Shown: one piece after another, positions 31,625-38,861 of the stretch | How the letters are laid out: every line of letters begins with the position of its first letter | Position numbering within the stretch: the stretch's first letter is position 1 | From: an uncultured Oscillospiraceae bacterium | Lineage (GTDB): Bacteria; Bacillota; Clostridia; Oscillospirales; Ruminococcaceae | Assembly (NCBI GenBank): GCA_900539195.1 | Contig: UQBC01000021.1 | Span: 1-43,677 of the forward strand | DNA: 43,677 bases | Direction: 5' to 3' | Notes under the pieces: generated by a model | Database searches by the model: none | Seen by the model: only the letters and a program-made list of their open reading frames with translations | What the model was told of the DNA's origin: nothing | Translations under genes and position numbers: made by a program

Positions 31625-32794
31625 ATGGGTTTTACATCGGTAATGGCTGATATATGGAGAAGTAAAAGCAGGAGCGCACTTACAATGAGTGCGGTTGCTA
31701 TAGGAATATTTTCGGTGACGGTTATATCGGCGGCAGGTCAGATAGGTACCACAAAGATAAACGAAAGTCTTGACGATATGGGCGTAAACTCTGTACTTGT
31801 TGAGGCTCAGGAGGCAGGAGTTACGCTCGGAGATAATGATATAAAAAAGCTCGGAGATTTGAGCGGAGTGACAGGCGCTATGCCGCTTATGGCGCAGGTC
31901 ACCAAGTGTGAGCTTATCGAAAGCAATGTTTCGTGTATGGTGTGGGGCGTAAATGAAAAAGCCGATGAGATAATATCTATGAAGCCGATACACGGCAGGC
32001 TTATCAATGAAGATGACGTGGAAAAAGCGGAGAATATCTGCGTTATCGATGATAAGATAGCACTCGAAACATACGGCAGGACGAACATAGTCGGAAAGAC
32101 GGTGAGCGTGAATTTCGGCGGCAGGTATAACGATTTTACGGTTATCGGTGTTGCAGAGTCGGGGCTCAGTCCCATACAGAATATGATGAATGACGCTGTG
32201 CCGTACTTTGTGTATATCCCTTACACGACCGCTCAGAACATCTGCGGCAAGACAGACTATGACAAGATAGCGGTACTGCTTGACAAGAGCGGTGACGGAG
32301 AAACGGCGATAGACGGAATAAAAGCCTGTATGGCTGATGTAAAGGGCGAGGGCAGTATAAAGATCAGCGAGCTTCAAAGTCAGAAGAAACAGCTTGACGG
32401 AATACTGACTGCCGCGACCTCTGCATTGTCGTTCACGGCGGGAATATCGCTTGCGGTAGCGTCTGTATCGGTTATGACGGCTATGCTTGTAAGTGTAGGT
32501 GAGCGCAAGCGTGAGATAGGCATAAAAAAATCCCTCGGAGCAAGGAATATAAGAATAGTCGGCGAGTTCTTAGCCGAAAGCACGATGATATGCGTTATCG
32601 GCAGTATCGTGGGCATTGCGGCAGGGTGTGCGGTGGCATTTGTCATAGGTCTTGCGGTCGGCGAGAGCTTTGTTATGCAGACGGATATAATGCTTATCGC
32701 AGTTGCGGTGTCGGCAGTGATAGGTATGATTTCGGGGAGCTATCCTGCATATAAAGCGGCAAGGATGAAGCCGGTGGACGCGTTGAAGATGTAA
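31625..32794 (+). CDS. MacB-like ABC transporter permease
   Basis: 389 aa from the ATG at 31625, which follows GGAGGT by 6 bases; a TTG at 31604 in frame is less likely. First membrane helix at about 19-41 (LTMSAVAIGIFSVTVISAA), then an extracellular domain of about 210 residues. The C-terminal FtsX domain has three helices, ending SYPAYKAARMKPVDALKM, with the cytosolic ERKREIGIKKSLGA loop that couples to the ATPase. With the adaptor upstream and the divergent ATPase it forms a MacAB-like exporter. The cargo could be a peptide, antibiotic or lipid. Confidence 0.9.
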   Translation: MGFTSVMADIWRSKSRSALTMSAVAIGIFSVTVISAAGQIGTTKINESLDDMGVNSVLVEAQEAGVTLGDNDIKKLGDLSGVTGAMPLMAQVTKCELIESNVSCMVWGVNEKADEIISMKPIHGRLINEDDVEKAENICVIDDKIALETYGRTNIVGKTVSVNFGGRYNDFTVIGVAESGLSPIQNMMNDAVPYFVYIPYTTAQNICGKTDYDKIAVLLDKSGDGETAIDGIKACMADVKGEGSIKISELQSQKKQLDGILTAATSALSFTAGISLAVASVSVMTAMLVSVGERKREIGIKKSLGARNIRIVGEFLAESTMICVIGSIVGIAAGCAVAFVIGLAVGESFVMQTDIMLIAVAVSAVIGMISGSYPAYKAARMKPVDALKM

Positions 32795-32820
32795 AGATTC
32801 AAAAATTTTCCCCTACCCCC

Positions 32821-32869
32821 TTGACAGCTAACGATTATTAGCTTATAATATAGCTAACGATCGTTAGCT
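32821..32869 (+). promoter_or_regulatory. Consensus promoter with twin TetR operators
   Basis: TTGACA (32821-32826) and TATAAT (32844-32849) are perfect with a 17-bp spacer. Two 18-bp palindromes of one family overlap this: O1 at 32826-32843 (AGCTAACGATTATTAGCT) fills the spacer, and O2 at 32852-32869 (AGCTAACGATCGTTAGCT, perfect) covers the start point. Centres are 26 bp apart. This predicts autoregulation by the following TetR gene. Confidence 0.85.
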
Positions 32870-32890
32870 TTTTTATATCGAGGTGAATAT

Positions 32891-33568
32891 ATGAAACAAG
32901 CCTCCAAAAAGGAAGACACAAAACAACGCATACTTGACGAAGCGTTGCGGCTCTTTTCACAGAGCGGTTATGATGCTGTAAGTGTTGAGAGAATAGCTTC
33001 GGCGGTGGGGATAAAAGCGCCGTCACTGTACAAGCATTTCAAAAGCAAGCAGGAGATATTTGATGCTATCGTTGCGGAAACGTACCGCCGTTATGATACA
33101 TTCACGGACGGCATTGATGTGCACGTTTCCGAAAGCAAAGCAGACGAAAAGGTGTTTGACGGTATTTCCGAGGAAATGCTTGCAAAAAAGGTAAGACAGC
33201 TGATAGAATATTCACTGCACGATGAGTATGTCAGCCGATTCAGGCGAATGATGACAATAGAGCAGTTCAGAAAAGATGAGTTTGCGGCTATGTATTCCGA
33301 ACGGTATCTGGAAAGATTGGTGCGTTATCACGCAGGACTTTTCAGAGCGCTTATCAAGTCGGGAACGATAATCGGAGAAGATCCCGATACGCTGGCACTT
33401 GAGTATGTTGCGCCTGTTGTGCTTATGGTTGAAATTTGCGACAGACAGCCCGAAAGGGAAGCAGAGTGCCTGAAACGGCTTGAGGCACACGTCAGAAATT
33501 TCTACCGCACATATTCGCCTCATATGGTGAAAACGGCAGAGAAAAGAGGCGGTAAGCGTGACGGATGA
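32891..33568 (+). CDS. TetR/AcrR-family transcriptional regulator
   Basis: 225 aa. N-terminal helix-turn-helix: TKQRILDEALRLFSQSGYDAVSVERIASAVGIKAPSLYKHFKSKQEIFDAI (about 10-60). The C-terminal ligand domain is divergent. GAGGTG precedes ATG. It lies 96 bp after the exporter permease gene on the same strand, with its own operator-covered promoter, so it probably controls itself and perhaps the exporter genes in response to the exported compound. No copy of the palindrome was found before the adaptor gene at 30582, so exporter control by this site is not shown. Confidence 0.93.
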   Translation: MKQASKKEDTKQRILDEALRLFSQSGYDAVSVERIASAVGIKAPSLYKHFKSKQEIFDAIVAETYRRYDTFTDGIDVHVSESKADEKVFDGISEEMLAKKVRQLIEYSLHDEYVSRFRRMMTIEQFRKDEFAAMYSERYLERLVRYHAGLFRALIKSGTIIGEDPDTLALEYVAPVVLMVEICDRQPEREAECLKRLEAHVRNFYRTYSPHMVKTAEKRGGKRDG

Positions 33569-33743
33569 AAGTCGTTTTATACTGTGTCCTCACTGCAAAG
33601 CGAAAACAAGGGTAAAAATTACACAGGACACGGTGCTGAAGAATTTTCCGCTGTTTTGTCCGAAATGCAAACAGGAGAGCGTTATAAACGTTGAAAATTA
33701 CATAATTAAGTTGATTCAGACAGACGCAAAGACGCAGTGCTGA
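33558..33743 (+). CDS. Cysteine-rich KTR-family zinc protein
   Basis: 61 aa from a GTG start that overlaps the TetR gene by 11 bp. ILCPHCKAKTRVKI holds the KTR motif and first Cys pair; PLFCPKCKQES gives the second, making a zinc ribbon. The family is often found beside mobile or resistance genes in Firmicutes and its role is unknown. Here it is coupled to a TetR gene, suggesting co-regulation. Confidence 0.85.
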   Translation: MTDESRFILCPHCKAKTRVKITQDTVLKNFPLFCPKCKQESVINVENYIIKLIQTDAKTQC

Positions 33744-33776
33744 CCTATTTATCGGGGCGGTACTGCGTTATTTTTT
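33733..33776 (+). terminator. Terminator of the TetR-KTR operon
   Basis: CGCAGT plus wobble-extended bases (33733-33742) pairs with 33758-33767 ending ACTGCG, followed by TTATTTTTT. The stem begins within the last codons of the KTR gene. Confidence 0.75.
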
Positions 33777-33793
33777 GAAAAGAGGTTTTTAAT

Positions 33794-34213
33794 ATGAAAT
33801 TATATTTCAAGGACGGGGTCACAATTGCGACTACCGTAATGATACTTATCCTTATAGGCTACATAGCATTCTGTATTCTGACACGAAAACAGACACAGCA
33901 CTGGGGGCTGAGAAGCCTTATACTGCTTGTGTACGGCCTTGTTGTATGCTGTTTTGCCGCAACCCGTGACGGACTTGACAAGACTATTCAGAATGTTATA
34001 GACGGAAGCTGTGATCCCGGATTGTTTCAGCTTATCAGCATACCGAACATAGTCGGCTGTATCGGTGCGCTTGCGGTAATTGTCGGAATAATCGCAACGC
34101 CGATAGCTAAAACGCAGGCAGCCCGTGAGGTATGGTTTTATGTTATGTCAGGCGGAATAACGCTTAAGATTCTTACGGTGGAAATTGCAAGGATTATAGC
34201 AATGCTCAGATAA
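33794..34213 (+). CDS. Small integral membrane protein, unknown
   Basis: 139 aa with about four hydrophobic segments: TIATTVMILILIGYIAFCIL (10-29), SLILLVYGLVVCCFA (41-55), IVGCIGALAVIVGIIATPI and a weaker last one. AGAGGT lies before ATG. No family is recognised. It follows the terminator of the TetR-KTR unit by 17 bases and is closed by its own terminator, so it may be expressed by readthrough or a promoter I cannot see. Confidence 0.6.
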   Translation: MKLYFKDGVTIATTVMILILIGYIAFCILTRKQTQHWGLRSLILLVYGLVVCCFAATRDGLDKTIQNVIDGSCDPGLFQLISIPNIVGCIGALAVIVGIIATPIAKTQAAREVWFYVMSGGITLKILTVEIARIIAMLR

Positions 34214-34240
34214 AAGAGGTATTGATAAATATAAAAACAA

Positions 34241-34276
34241 AACGGACAGCAGGAAAAACTTGCTGTCCGTTGTTTT
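34241..34276. terminator. Bidirectional terminator (CGGACAGCA family)
   Basis: AACGGACAGCA (34241-34251) pairs with TGCTGTCCGTT (34261-34271). GTTTTG follows on plus and TTGTTTTTAT on minus, so it can end both the gene at 33794 and the minus-strand gene at 34289. A near-identical stem lies at 35586-35615. Confidence 0.88.
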
Positions 34277-34288
34277 GTGCGGTCATCT

Positions 34289-34858
34289 TTATGACCACAG
34301 GGTATAGAAAGTGTTGAAATCAAATTTTTTCATAGCTTCGGCATCTACGCTGATAAATCCGTACAAAACGAGAAGTGCAACAGCTAAGTATATAAGCGAA
34401 ACGAAAAAGCAGGCGATACCGTTTTTGATGATTTTGTTTATCGAGAATGTCATAAAAGCACCGCCGTAGAAGAGTAGTGACGAGAAAATAACACTCAGCG
34501 CCGCACTGAGCGGTTCTCCGAGAATTATTATCGGGAATATGTAGGAAACCGTAGCGGTAATCGGCATTATAAGCATTGTGAGCGTTGAAAGCGCATAGAA
34601 AAACATAAATCTTTTTCTTGTATGCCGTGACTGCATTACTATCAGAATTACCACTCCGACAGCATACAGCACATATAGCAGCATCATGTGATCGCAAAGC
34701 CATCTGACAGCGCTGAAAAGAGCAAGTGCGGGTATCGCAACAGCGGCAAATATAAGGAAAACGACCACCGATGTTACATAAGTACCGTCAACATAATATA
34801 CCTCTGCATATTCGTCATAGAATGGGTCAAGCGACTTTCTGCGTCTGATAAAAAGCAC
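34289..34858 (-). CDS. Small multi-pass membrane protein, unknown
   Basis: 189 aa, about five membrane helices after a 27-residue cytosolic start (RRRKSLDPFYDEYAEVYYVDG). Hydrophobic segments near 29-48, 57-74, 85-103, 108-130 and 147-167. The C-terminus is short and polar. I recognise no family. It lies 2 bp after another small membrane-protein gene with which it forms a two-gene operon controlled by the operators at 35296-35340. The pair may form a membrane complex (inference). Confidence 0.65.
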   Translation of the reverse strand: MLFIRRRKSLDPFYDEYAEVYYVDGTYVTSVVVFLIFAAVAIPALALFSAVRWLCDHMMLLYVLYAVGVVILIVMQSRHTRKRFMFFYALSTLTMLIMPITATVSYIFPIIILGEPLSAALSVIFSSLLFYGGAFMTFSINKIIKNGIACFFVSLIYLAVALLVLYGFISVDAEAMKKFDFNTFYTLWS

Positions 34859-34860
34859 GG

Positions 34861-35250
34861 TTAATCCTCCAGTCCTTGATTAGCCTTCTTTACAAGCAGA
34901 TAAATAAATCTGCCTATGCCGAGAACAAGGGTGATAAGACCGAGAACCGCACTCAGTAAAAAATACACCACCATAATAACTACACCGAATACGATATTTC
35001 CTGAGAATAAAGCACCTAATGAAGCAAATCCGAACATGGATTTCAAGAAGTGCCAACCAAATACAATAGCCGAAACAGCATATAACAAAGAACTGATATT
35101 CATGCAAGTGCGGGAAAATGGCTCTATTCCCATAAAGTGAGTAACTACCCCGACTAATAAAACAGCTACAAAGACAATCACCAATATAATCCTCGGTTTG
35201 AGGTAGTTTAATTGTTGTGTTTCGGTTTCTCCGAACAGTTTTCTAAACAT
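34861..35250 (-). CDS. Small membrane protein under XRE operator control
   Basis: 129 aa from the ATG at 35250, preceded by AAGGAGG at a 9-base gap; a longer frame reaches 35274 without a ribosome site. About four hydrophobic segments: IILVIVFVAVLLVGVVTHF (about 21-39), ISSLLYAVSAIVFGWHF, a segment near 75-85 and VFGVVIMVVYFLLSAVLGLITLVLG (about 87-111). The end is basic then acidic. No family recognised. First gene of the operon divergent from the small XRE repressor. Confidence 0.65.
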   Translation of the reverse strand: MFRKLFGETETQQLNYLKPRIILVIVFVAVLLVGVVTHFMGIEPFSRTCMNISSLLYAVSAIVFGWHFLKSMFGFASLGALFSGNIVFGVVIMVVYFLLSAVLGLITLVLGIGRFIYLLVKKANQGLED

Positions 35251-35295
35251 GAAAATTTCCTCCTTGAAAAGCATAAAATTCTGCTTTCGATTAAT

Positions 35296-35348
35296 AATAT
35301 ACCAAAATGGGATATTTAGATTATACCATAATGGTATAATCTTGTCAA
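35296..35348 (-). promoter_or_regulatory. Consensus promoter with two XRE operators
   Basis: On the minus strand TTGACA (35343-35348), 17-bp spacer and TATAAT (35320-35325). A 21-bp perfect palindrome at 35320-35340 (arms ATTATACCAT, centre A) covers the -10 and spacer. An imperfect second copy at 35296-35316 (arms AATATACCAA and ATGGGATATT) lies just downstream; centres are 24 bp apart. On the plus strand, TATAAT at 35335-35340 may drive the repressor gene, so one site controls both directions. Confidence 0.85.
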
Positions 35349-35361
35349 GGGGGCGATCAAC

Positions 35362-35571
35362 ATTTTTCGACTGAAAGAGCTTCGTAAAAAGCGAAAGATT
35401 TCACAGCTGAAACTGGCGATAGATCTTGACCTTAATCAGAATTCCGTAAGCCGTTATGAGAATGAGCAGCGTGAAGCTGATTATAAAACGCTTATACTTT
35501 TTGCAGATTATTTCGGCGTATCTGTTGATTATCTTCTCGGCAGGACCGATAATCCCGAAGTGAACAGATAG
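35362..35571 (+). CDS. Small XRE/HTH_3 repressor with apparent ATT start
   Basis: 69 codons that read FRLKELRKKRKISQLKLAID, then NQNSVSRYENEQREADYKTL and FADYFGVSVDYLLGR, a complete lambda-repressor-type DNA-binding domain. No ATG, GTG or TTG occurs in frame between the upstream stop (35329) and the domain. AAGGGGG (35347-35353) stands 8 bases before the ATT at 35362, exactly where the usual M-F-R-L-K start would be, so ATT is the likely start codon. Because of this, ordinary gene finders would miss it. It is divergent from the two small membrane proteins and should bind the two operators between them. Confidence 0.8.
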   Translation: MFRLKELRKKRKISQLKLAIDLDLNQNSVSRYENEQREADYKTLILFADYFGVSVDYLLGRTDNPEVNR

Positions 35572-35585
35572 TACAGCGTATAGAA

Positions 35586-35615
35586 AACGGACAGCAGTTC
35601 TTTCTGCTGTCCGTT
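35586..35615. terminator. Hairpin ending the XRE gene and the ABC operon
   Basis: AACGGACAGCAG pairs perfectly with CTGCTGTCCGTT (loop TTCTTT). It lies 14 bases past the XRE stop and 16 bases past the stop of the opposing ABC ATPase gene. T-runs are weak. The stem repeats that at 34241-34271. Confidence 0.75.
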
Positions 35616-35631
35616 GTGTTGTATCTATGAT

Positions 35632-36315
35632 TTACGCAATTATCTTATCCGAGATTATCTCCCCGTCCGAAAGCTCAACTATCCGCCTGCACTTTTCTGC
35701 CACTGTCCTGTCATGTGTTACTATAACTATGGTTTTTCCGATAGAATTGAGCGACTTCATAACCTCCATTATTTCGTCTGCCGTTGCTTTGTCAAGTGAC
35801 GCTGTCGGTTCGTCCGCAATGATTATGTTCGGTCGGTTTACAAGTGCACGGGCAAGTGCGACACGCTGCTTCTGACCGCCCGACAGCTCTTTTACGGGCT
35901 TTTTGAGTAGATCACCTATCAGCATTGCGTCGGCGGTTTTGGTGATAAGCTTTTTCATCATCTTGTATTTAACGGCAGGATTGAAGATAAGAGGATATGA
36001 AATGTTCTCATATACTGTCTTGTCGGCGAGAAGTCCGAAATTCTGGAGCACGAAGCCGATCTCCTCGTTCCTTATCACCGCAATGTCATTATTGCTGTAC
36101 TTTGTGACTTCATATTCCCCGAGAAAGTACTTTCCGTATGTCTGCTTGTCAAGACAGCCGAGAATATGTATAAGGGTAGACTTGCCTGAGCCCGATACAC
36201 CCATTACAGCGACCATCTCGCCCTTTTCTATGGTAAGATTTATGTTTTTGAGCGCGTGTACCTCGGCATCTGTGCCTTTGTTGTAATATTTATCGACATT
36301 TTCAAGCTTCATCAT
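35632..36315 (-). CDS. ABC transporter ATPase (LolD/MacB type)
   Basis: 227 aa. Walker A GVSGSGKS (39-46), Q-loop FVLQNFGLLADKTVYENI, signature LSGGQKQR, Walker B NIIIADEP and H-loop VTHD are intact. It is the third gene of a permease-permease-ATPase operon; its ATG overlaps the stop of the preceding permease gene by 4 bp. Likely powers export or extraction of a peptide or lipid from the membrane. The first two codons are both ATG; either may be used. Confidence 0.92.
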   Translation of the reverse strand: MMKLENVDKYYNKGTDAEVHALKNINLTIEKGEMVAVMGVSGSGKSTLIHILGCLDKQTYGKYFLGEYEVTKYSNNDIAVIRNEEIGFVLQNFGLLADKTVYENISYPLIFNPAVKYKMMKKLITKTADAMLIGDLLKKPVKELSGGQKQRVALARALVNRPNIIIADEPTASLDKATADEIMEVMKSLNSIGKTIVIVTHDRTVAEKCRRIVELSDGEIISDKIIA

Positions 36316-37583
36316 ACGTTCTCATATCTCCTTATTGTTTCAAGCATATTACTGCGTACCAACGTTACAGAGCCTGCAATGCTGACAATTACGGAAATTG
36401 CAATCAGATATACTGCAGTGAACAATCCGCTTTGCGCATTGATGATTTCTATAGCAAAAATGCTGTTTATTGCGAGCAGGATAAGTGTAGCGGCAAGCAC
36501 AGAAATAACCGTTACAGCCGTGTCGCAGACAAGCTCGAGTATTATCACAGAGCGGATTTTACCGCCGCACAGACGGAATACCGCCATTGCTTTTGTGCGT
36601 TTTTCGGCATTCAGCAGAATATTGGCAATAACTCCGAGAGTGCCGACTATGGCTATCATTATGAATACAGGCATTAACTGTATCAGCAGCATATTGTCAC
36701 GGTACAGCAAGTCGGGGTCTGCGGGATAGCGTATATTCATGTACAGATCACCTTTTGCGTCATCACTGTTTGCGTTCAGTCCGTCAATTATACGAGCCTC
36801 GGTTTCGGCGAGTGAAGAATTGTTGTTTTTCAGAATTATCACATATTGATAGTAACGCTTATCCTCGCTTTCGCCGGAATAGTCCTTCTGATTTTCGGGA
36901 GCGGTGGCAAGTCCGGAGTTGTAGAGAATATCCGCATCGGTATAGAAAGTCGTACCCAAGCTTTCGGTGTCTGCATTATACAGTATTACGCTGTCGAGAT
37001 AGTTATCGGTGTATTTTCCGACAACAATAAGCTCGGTAATTCCTTTCCCACACTTGTATTTTATTGTGTCTCCGATATTGTACCTCGATGTATAGTTTGC
37101 GATTACAGGGATCTTGCCGCCGTAGTCCTTTGACTTGTCCGGTCGTTCTCCCGAAAGTCCTATATCGAGATATTCGCTGTATTCGGTCGAATATCCGAGC
37201 AGAGTTCCGTTTATATCATTATAAAACCGATAGAAAGCGTCATCGTCCATATTATTTATCTCGTTGTCGGTTATTCGGCTGTTTACGGAGAAAAGCTCCA
37301 ATATGGTTTCATGGTAACGCTCGACACGGCAATTTATTCCGTACTTTTCAAACTGTGAGGCTATCTTTACATCGGTTATAGGTGATTTTGACGAGAGTGT
37401 ACCGTGCAGTATCTTCTTATCATAGCGGTGACTTGTCATGTACGCTTTTTCGGTTAGATAATCCGAAGACGCAGTGATTGCAAAATTGAACAGCAGAGTT
37501 GAAAAAATGATACATATCATCATAAGGATAAAATTGCGTTTTTTTGCTCGAAGCAAGGATAATGCAAGAGATAACAGCTTCAT
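36312..37583 (-). CDS. FtsX-type ABC permease (second)
   Basis: 423 aa. N-terminal helix at about 17-38 (NFILMMICIIFSTLLFNFAI), a large extracellular domain of about 240 residues rich in Tyr and Asp, then three membrane helices in the C-terminal FtsX domain (LMPVFIMIAIVGTLGVIANIL and two more) with NAEKRTKAMAVFRLCGGKIRS as the coupling loop. It pairs with the upstream permease to form a heterodimer (inference). It overlaps both neighbours by 4 bp, so the three genes are translated as a unit. Confidence 0.87.
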   Translation of the reverse strand: MKLLSLALSLLRAKKRNFILMMICIIFSTLLFNFAITASSDYLTEKAYMTSHRYDKKILHGTLSSKSPITDVKIASQFEKYGINCRVERYHETILELFSVNSRITDNEINNMDDDAFYRFYNDINGTLLGYSTEYSEYLDIGLSGERPDKSKDYGGKIPVIANYTSRYNIGDTIKYKCGKGITELIVVGKYTDNYLDSVILYNADTESLGTTFYTDADILYNSGLATAPENQKDYSGESEDKRYYQYVIILKNNNSSLAETEARIIDGLNANSDDAKGDLYMNIRYPADPDLLYRDNMLLIQLMPVFIMIAIVGTLGVIANILLNAEKRTKAMAVFRLCGGKIRSVIILELVCDTAVTVISVLAATLILLAINSIFAIEIINAQSGLFTAVYLIAISVIVSIAGSVTLVRSNMLETIRRYENV

Positions 37584-38716
37584 ATTGCACCTCCGTTTGC
37601 GTATGTGGCTGAGGATATGCGCTTAAAGCCGGGCAGTAACGATATTATGATTATAATGCTGTATATTACAAATGACAGCAGATAGTCAAAAGCGGTAGGT
37701 ACATATTCCATTCTGAGCTTTACCATAAGTGCGGTAAAAATCGGACTCAAAGCAATAGCGCAGATGAATGAAACAGCCGTGTATGTAAGAGTGACTGCCG
37801 ATAAAAGCAGTGTTATCGGCATTGACTTGCAGCCTGTGACCTTCAGCACATTTATCTGTTCGCTGCAATTATCCGTCAGGTGAAGCATAAGCGTCAGCAG
37901 GAGCAGAGCGGTGAATATACCTGTTACCATGATTCCTCCCATGATGATAGCGTAGATTATGATAACAGATTCGTTATTCTCTCTGTTCGGCGGCTGAATA
38001 TAAACCTCTTCGCCGAGATATTGCTCAAGTGCCTGCAGTTCATCGTCAGACAGATCGGATGTAAAGAAAAAGCGTGCGCCGCCGTATTTTGTCGGAGCGG
38101 TATTCTTCATCTCATTTTCAAAATCTTCATCCTTTACATAAATTCCATTGTTGTTATGATATCTGAAAAATGAGTACGGAACAATAAAATCATCCGCTGT
38201 TCCTATTACAGTAAGAGTGGTATCGCCCTTGTCATCGGGAACGATCAGCTTGTCACCGACATTTATACCGCAATTGCTTTCGGCGATAATTACCTTGCTG
38301 TCACCTGTCAGCTCGTCGTCGGTAAAATATCTGCCGTCGGTTATGCTGTAGTCGGATTGTATGTATCGGTAAAGCTGCTTCATACTGCTATCAAATGCGA
38401 CTTTTACAATTTCTGTGCATATATAATTGTCGTTTGTGCGGTAGCTTATAAGTGCTTTGTCTGCGTCGGCAGAATAGACAGCAGGCAGATTTTCTCTGAA
38501 AAATGTGGGCGAATCTTCGGGCATAACACCGTCAAAACTGTAGCCTGAACGATCCATCATATTGTGATATGCCGCATTACCGCTGTTCAATGCACAGAAC
38601 AAAGAAATAAATGTAAAGACAGCCGAAACAGAGATAAGAAAAATAAGTATATTCAGCTTGATATCGCTTTTGAGAAATGTTTTCAGCATACTGAAATAAA
38701 GCTTTAGATATTTCAA
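37580..38716 (-). CDS. FtsX-type ABC permease (first)
   Basis: 378 aa from a TTG start at 38716, 8 bases after AAAGGAG. Helix at about 22-43, an extracellular domain of about 215 residues, then a C-terminal FtsX domain (IIIYAIIMGGIMVTGIFTALLLLTL and two further helices) with the coupling segment SEQINVLKVTGCKSMPIT. It shares architecture but little sequence with the next gene. No adaptor protein gene is present, unlike the exporter at 29.6-32.8 kb. Expression probably depends on the inverted repeat next to its promoter. Confidence 0.85.
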   Translation of the reverse strand: MKYLKLYFSMLKTFLKSDIKLNILIFLISVSAVFTFISLFCALNSGNAAYHNMMDRSGYSFDGVMPEDSPTFFRENLPAVYSADADKALISYRTNDNYICTEIVKVAFDSSMKQLYRYIQSDYSITDGRYFTDDELTGDSKVIIAESNCGINVGDKLIVPDDKGDTTLTVIGTADDFIVPYSFFRYHNNNGIYVKDEDFENEMKNTAPTKYGGARFFFTSDLSDDELQALEQYLGEEVYIQPPNRENNESVIIIYAIIMGGIMVTGIFTALLLLTLMLHLTDNCSEQINVLKVTGCKSMPITLLLSAVTLTYTAVSFICAIALSPIFTALMVKLRMEYVPTAFDYLLSFVIYSIIIIISLLPGFKRISSATYANGGAI

Positions 38717-38773
38717 TTATTTTTCTCCTTTTCATAATATATTTCCTTTAAAATTGTCAGCAAGCGGTAAACT

Positions 38774-38831
38774 AACTGTACTATCGAAATTAGTACAGTT
38801 TCAGTATAGCACAGAATACCGGAAATGTCAA
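38774..38831 (-). promoter_or_regulatory. Promoter and likely operator of the second ABC operon
   Basis: Minus strand TTGACA (38826-38831), 17-bp spacer and TATACT (38803-38808). Just downstream lies a perfect 10-bp inverted repeat, AACTGTACTA (38774-38783) and TAGTACAGTT (38791-38800), with a 7-base spacer, covering the transcription start. This is a typical repressor position. The repressor is not in the adjacent genes. Confidence 0.8.
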
Positions 38832-38833
38832 TA

Positions 38834-38853
38834 GCAGGCGGAAAACCGCCTGC
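38834..38853 (-). terminator. Hairpin after spoIIR
   Basis: GCAGGCGG and CCGCCTGC pair perfectly around AAAA. It lies 8 bases past the spoIIR stop and abuts the next promoter. There is no strong T-run. Confidence 0.65.
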
Positions 38854-38861
38854 CTTAATAA

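Noticed and set aside
31394..32377. 327-codon minus-strand open frame over the permease gene
   Set aside because: Tyr/His/Arg-rich composition typical of antisense frames; the plus-strand adaptor and permease have clear domains and ribosome sites.
32852..32869. Palindrome plus T-run read as an intrinsic terminator
   Set aside because: It sits at the transcription start of the TetR gene and matches a second palindrome in the promoter, so an operator explains it better.
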